A stretch of DNA of 52,087 nt, taken from the NCBI GenBank assembly GCA_045541135.1, contig JAZQIO010000015.1:1-52087 (forward strand), given 5' to 3'. This stretch comes from CAZNKU01 sp045541135. Lineage in GTDB: Bacteria > Bacillota > Clostridia > Monoglobales > Firm-18. The notes beneath the pieces were generated by a model that was not told where the DNA came from, ran no database searches, and saw only the letters and a program-made list of their open reading frames with translations. This document shows positions 51,296 through 52,087 of the stretch, one piece after another. The translations under genes and the position numbers were made by a program. Numbering within the stretch: position 1 is the stretch's first letter; every line of letters starts with the position of its first letter.

Positions 51296-51774
51296 AGTGT
51301 AATCACGCTTCTTTCATCTTTACGGGGTTTTTCAAAAATAATACCGTCCTGTTTATATTTTTTGAGTATAAAATGTGTTCTCGTGCTTGTAACACATTCC
51401 ATGGGTGCAAGTTTCTGGGAAACAAACATAGCGACTTCTTTTAAAGTCTTACCTTCTATTGTAACCATAAGATCATATCCCCCTGACATAAGGTACAAAT
51501 CCTTAACTTCAGGGTACTGGTGGATTCTTTGTGCAACCTTGTCAAAGCCTTCGCCTCTTTGAGGAGTAACGTTAAGCTCAATAACTGCTGTAACAAACTC
51601 TCTGTCTGTCATTTCCCAGTTAATAACAGGCTTGGCTCGGAGTATTACGCCCTCTGACATCATGGCTTCAATTTCAGAGTCAATGGCGGCTTCGGTTGTG
51701 TTAAGCATAGCCGCTATGTGTCTGTGCTCCAATGAAAAGTCCTGTTCTAAAAGCTTTAAAATTTTCTCTCTCAA
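51292..51774 (-). CDS. Lrp/AsnC family transcription regulator
   Basis: The 160-aa protein has an N-terminal winged helix-turn-helix (residues ~1-55, HIAAMLNTTEAAIDSEIEAM) and a C-terminal RAM ligand-binding domain (YPEVKDLYLMSGGYDLMVTI). The start is TTG at 51774 with GAGGTG 6 nt upstream; a GTG at 51783 overlaps that site. It is cotranscribed with the aminotransferase gene and probably controls it in response to an amino acid. Confidence 0.9.
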   Translation of the reverse strand: MREKILKLLEQDFSLEHRHIAAMLNTTEAAIDSEIEAMMSEGVILRAKPVINWEMTDREFVTAVIELNVTPQRGEGFDKVAQRIHQYPEVKDLYLMSGGYDLMVTIEGKTLKEVAMFVSQKLAPMECVTSTRTHFILKKYKQDGIIFEKPRKDERSVITL

Positions 51775-51808
51775 AATTAACACCTCGTTTTAAAATACTA
51801 TTCTATTT

Positions 51809-51837
51809 ATTTTACCACAAAAAAAGGCAAAAGACAA
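51809..51837 (-). promoter_or_regulatory. Promoter of the Lrp/AsnC-aminotransferase operon
   Basis: Minus strand: TTGTCT (51832-51837), 17-nt spacer, TAAAAT (51809-51814). It overlaps the left direct repeat of the MITE-like element. Confidence 0.65.
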
Positions 51838-51911
51838 GTAATATTTTGTCAATTCAAATTCGTCGGCGTACGAGGGTACGGTAGAGTTTGAATTGGCAAA
51901 AAGCAAGTAAT
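51826..51911. mobile_element. MITE-like element with flanking direct repeats
   Basis: Imperfect 19-bp inverted repeats (51843-51861 and 51884-51902, 16 of 19 matching) enclose a short GC-richer core with a small CGTAC/GTACG dyad. Identical CAAGTAAT copies flank it (51835-51842 and 51904-51911), within longer 17-bp direct repeats (15 of 17 matching). It has no coding capacity. Confidence 0.5.
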
Positions 51912-51945
51912 CCCAAGGAAAATTCAATGTTTTCCTTGGGATTTT
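51909..51945 (+). terminator. Terminator-like stem without a plus-strand gene
   Basis: A perfect 14-bp stem AATCCCAAGGAAAA / TTTTCCTTGGGATT with a 7-nt loop, followed by TTTT on the plus strand; no U-tract on the other strand. No plus-strand gene precedes it. Confidence 0.55.
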
Positions 51946-52014
51946 ATTGTATAACGAAAACCACACGCTAAGCGTGTGGTTCCAAAGAGGCTTTTGCCGT
52001 TGAACAGTAAAAAG

Positions 52015-52067
52015 CCTTCTCCTTGAGGAGAAGGTGGGTTTTGCGTAGCAAAACTCGGATGAGGTGG
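52015..52067. repeat. Clostridial-type short palindromic repeat
   Basis: Two adjacent perfect stems, CCTTCTCC/GGAGAAGG (52015-52034) and GTTTTGC/GCAAAAC (52038-52054), followed by TCGGATGAGGTGG. This layout resembles repeats that recur many times in some Clostridia genomes; that they do so here is not shown. Confidence 0.5.
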
Positions 52068-52087
52068 AAATGTAGGAAAGAGTAAAA

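Larger units (their letters stand above)
51784..52087. other. Non-coding end of the window with repeats and hairpins
   Basis: No gene seen. It contains the promoter of the Lrp/AsnC operon, a MITE-like inverted-repeat element flanked by direct repeats, a plus-strand terminator-like stem, a perfect 11-bp hairpin at 51959-51981 and a repeat of the ccttctcc...ggatgaggtgg type. Confidence 0.6.

Noticed and set aside
1..52087. CRISPR array, prophage or toxin-antitoxin locus
   Set aside because: I looked for regularly spaced repeats, phage structural or integrase genes and paired toxin-antitoxin genes and saw none.

Overview
This is a low-GC Gram-positive (Clostridia-type) chromosomal segment, judging by AT-rich intergenic DNA, strong AGGAGG ribosome sites, frequent TTG/GTG starts, a T-box leader, a sepF-yggT-ylmH-divIVA division cluster, DUF4364, YlbF and MutSL/MiaAB order. 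I would guess an uncultured, polysaccharide-using gut Clostridia, but no rRNA marker is present to settle it. I see no phage, plasmid, insertion sequence with a transposase, or CRISPR array.

Layout. (1) 1-7.6 kb, minus strand: lgt, a YitT membrane protein and a heparinase II/III-like enzyme in one operon, then a secreted copper-amine-oxidase-N-domain protein, a GH16 glycosidase, an esterase and tRNA-Gly(GCC). (2) 7.7-22.1 kb, plus strand: housekeeping run typA, miaB, a serine hydrolase, ylbF, mutS, mutL, miaA, then an HlyD-like membrane protein, yggS, sepF, yggT, ylmH, divIVA. (3) 22.1-25.6 kb: a T-box (Ile) leader and a long, eukaryote-like (type 2) ileS. (4) 25.6-28.1 kb: an intergenic region with hairpins, then a secreted leucine-rich-repeat (BspA-like) protein whose reading frame is broken exactly at an in-frame A AAA AAG heptamer. 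(5) 28.1-34.6 kb: DUF4364 regulator, a short QueG-like Fe-S protein, trxA-trxB, a TIM-barrel sugar isomerase with a GH127-like glycosidase, and a minus-strand operon of four tiny unknown proteins, the first only 21 aa. (6) 34.7-43.5 kb, plus strand: leaderless phosphodiesterase, FemAB-like transferase, alanine racemase, metG, tatD, then a two-component system followed by an HtrA protease. (7) 43.6-52.1 kb: Dabb protein, exonuclease III, a Cys-rich miniprotein, birA, an orphan MsmX-type sugar ABC ATPase, tex, rsuA, and an Lrp/AsnC-aminotransferase pair; the window ends in repeats.

How it fits together. The core genes cover tRNA modification and charging, mismatch repair, division and redox balance. 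The carbohydrate enzymes (heparinase-like, GH16, esterase, GH127-like, TIM-barrel isomerase) all lack signal peptides, so they probably work in the cytosol on imported oligosaccharides; the orphan MsmX-type ATPase would energise such importers. The more unusual points are regulatory: two promoters nested inside terminator-like hairpins, a leaderless gene, a probable AUU start for miaA, and the possible programmed frameshift in the LRR protein.
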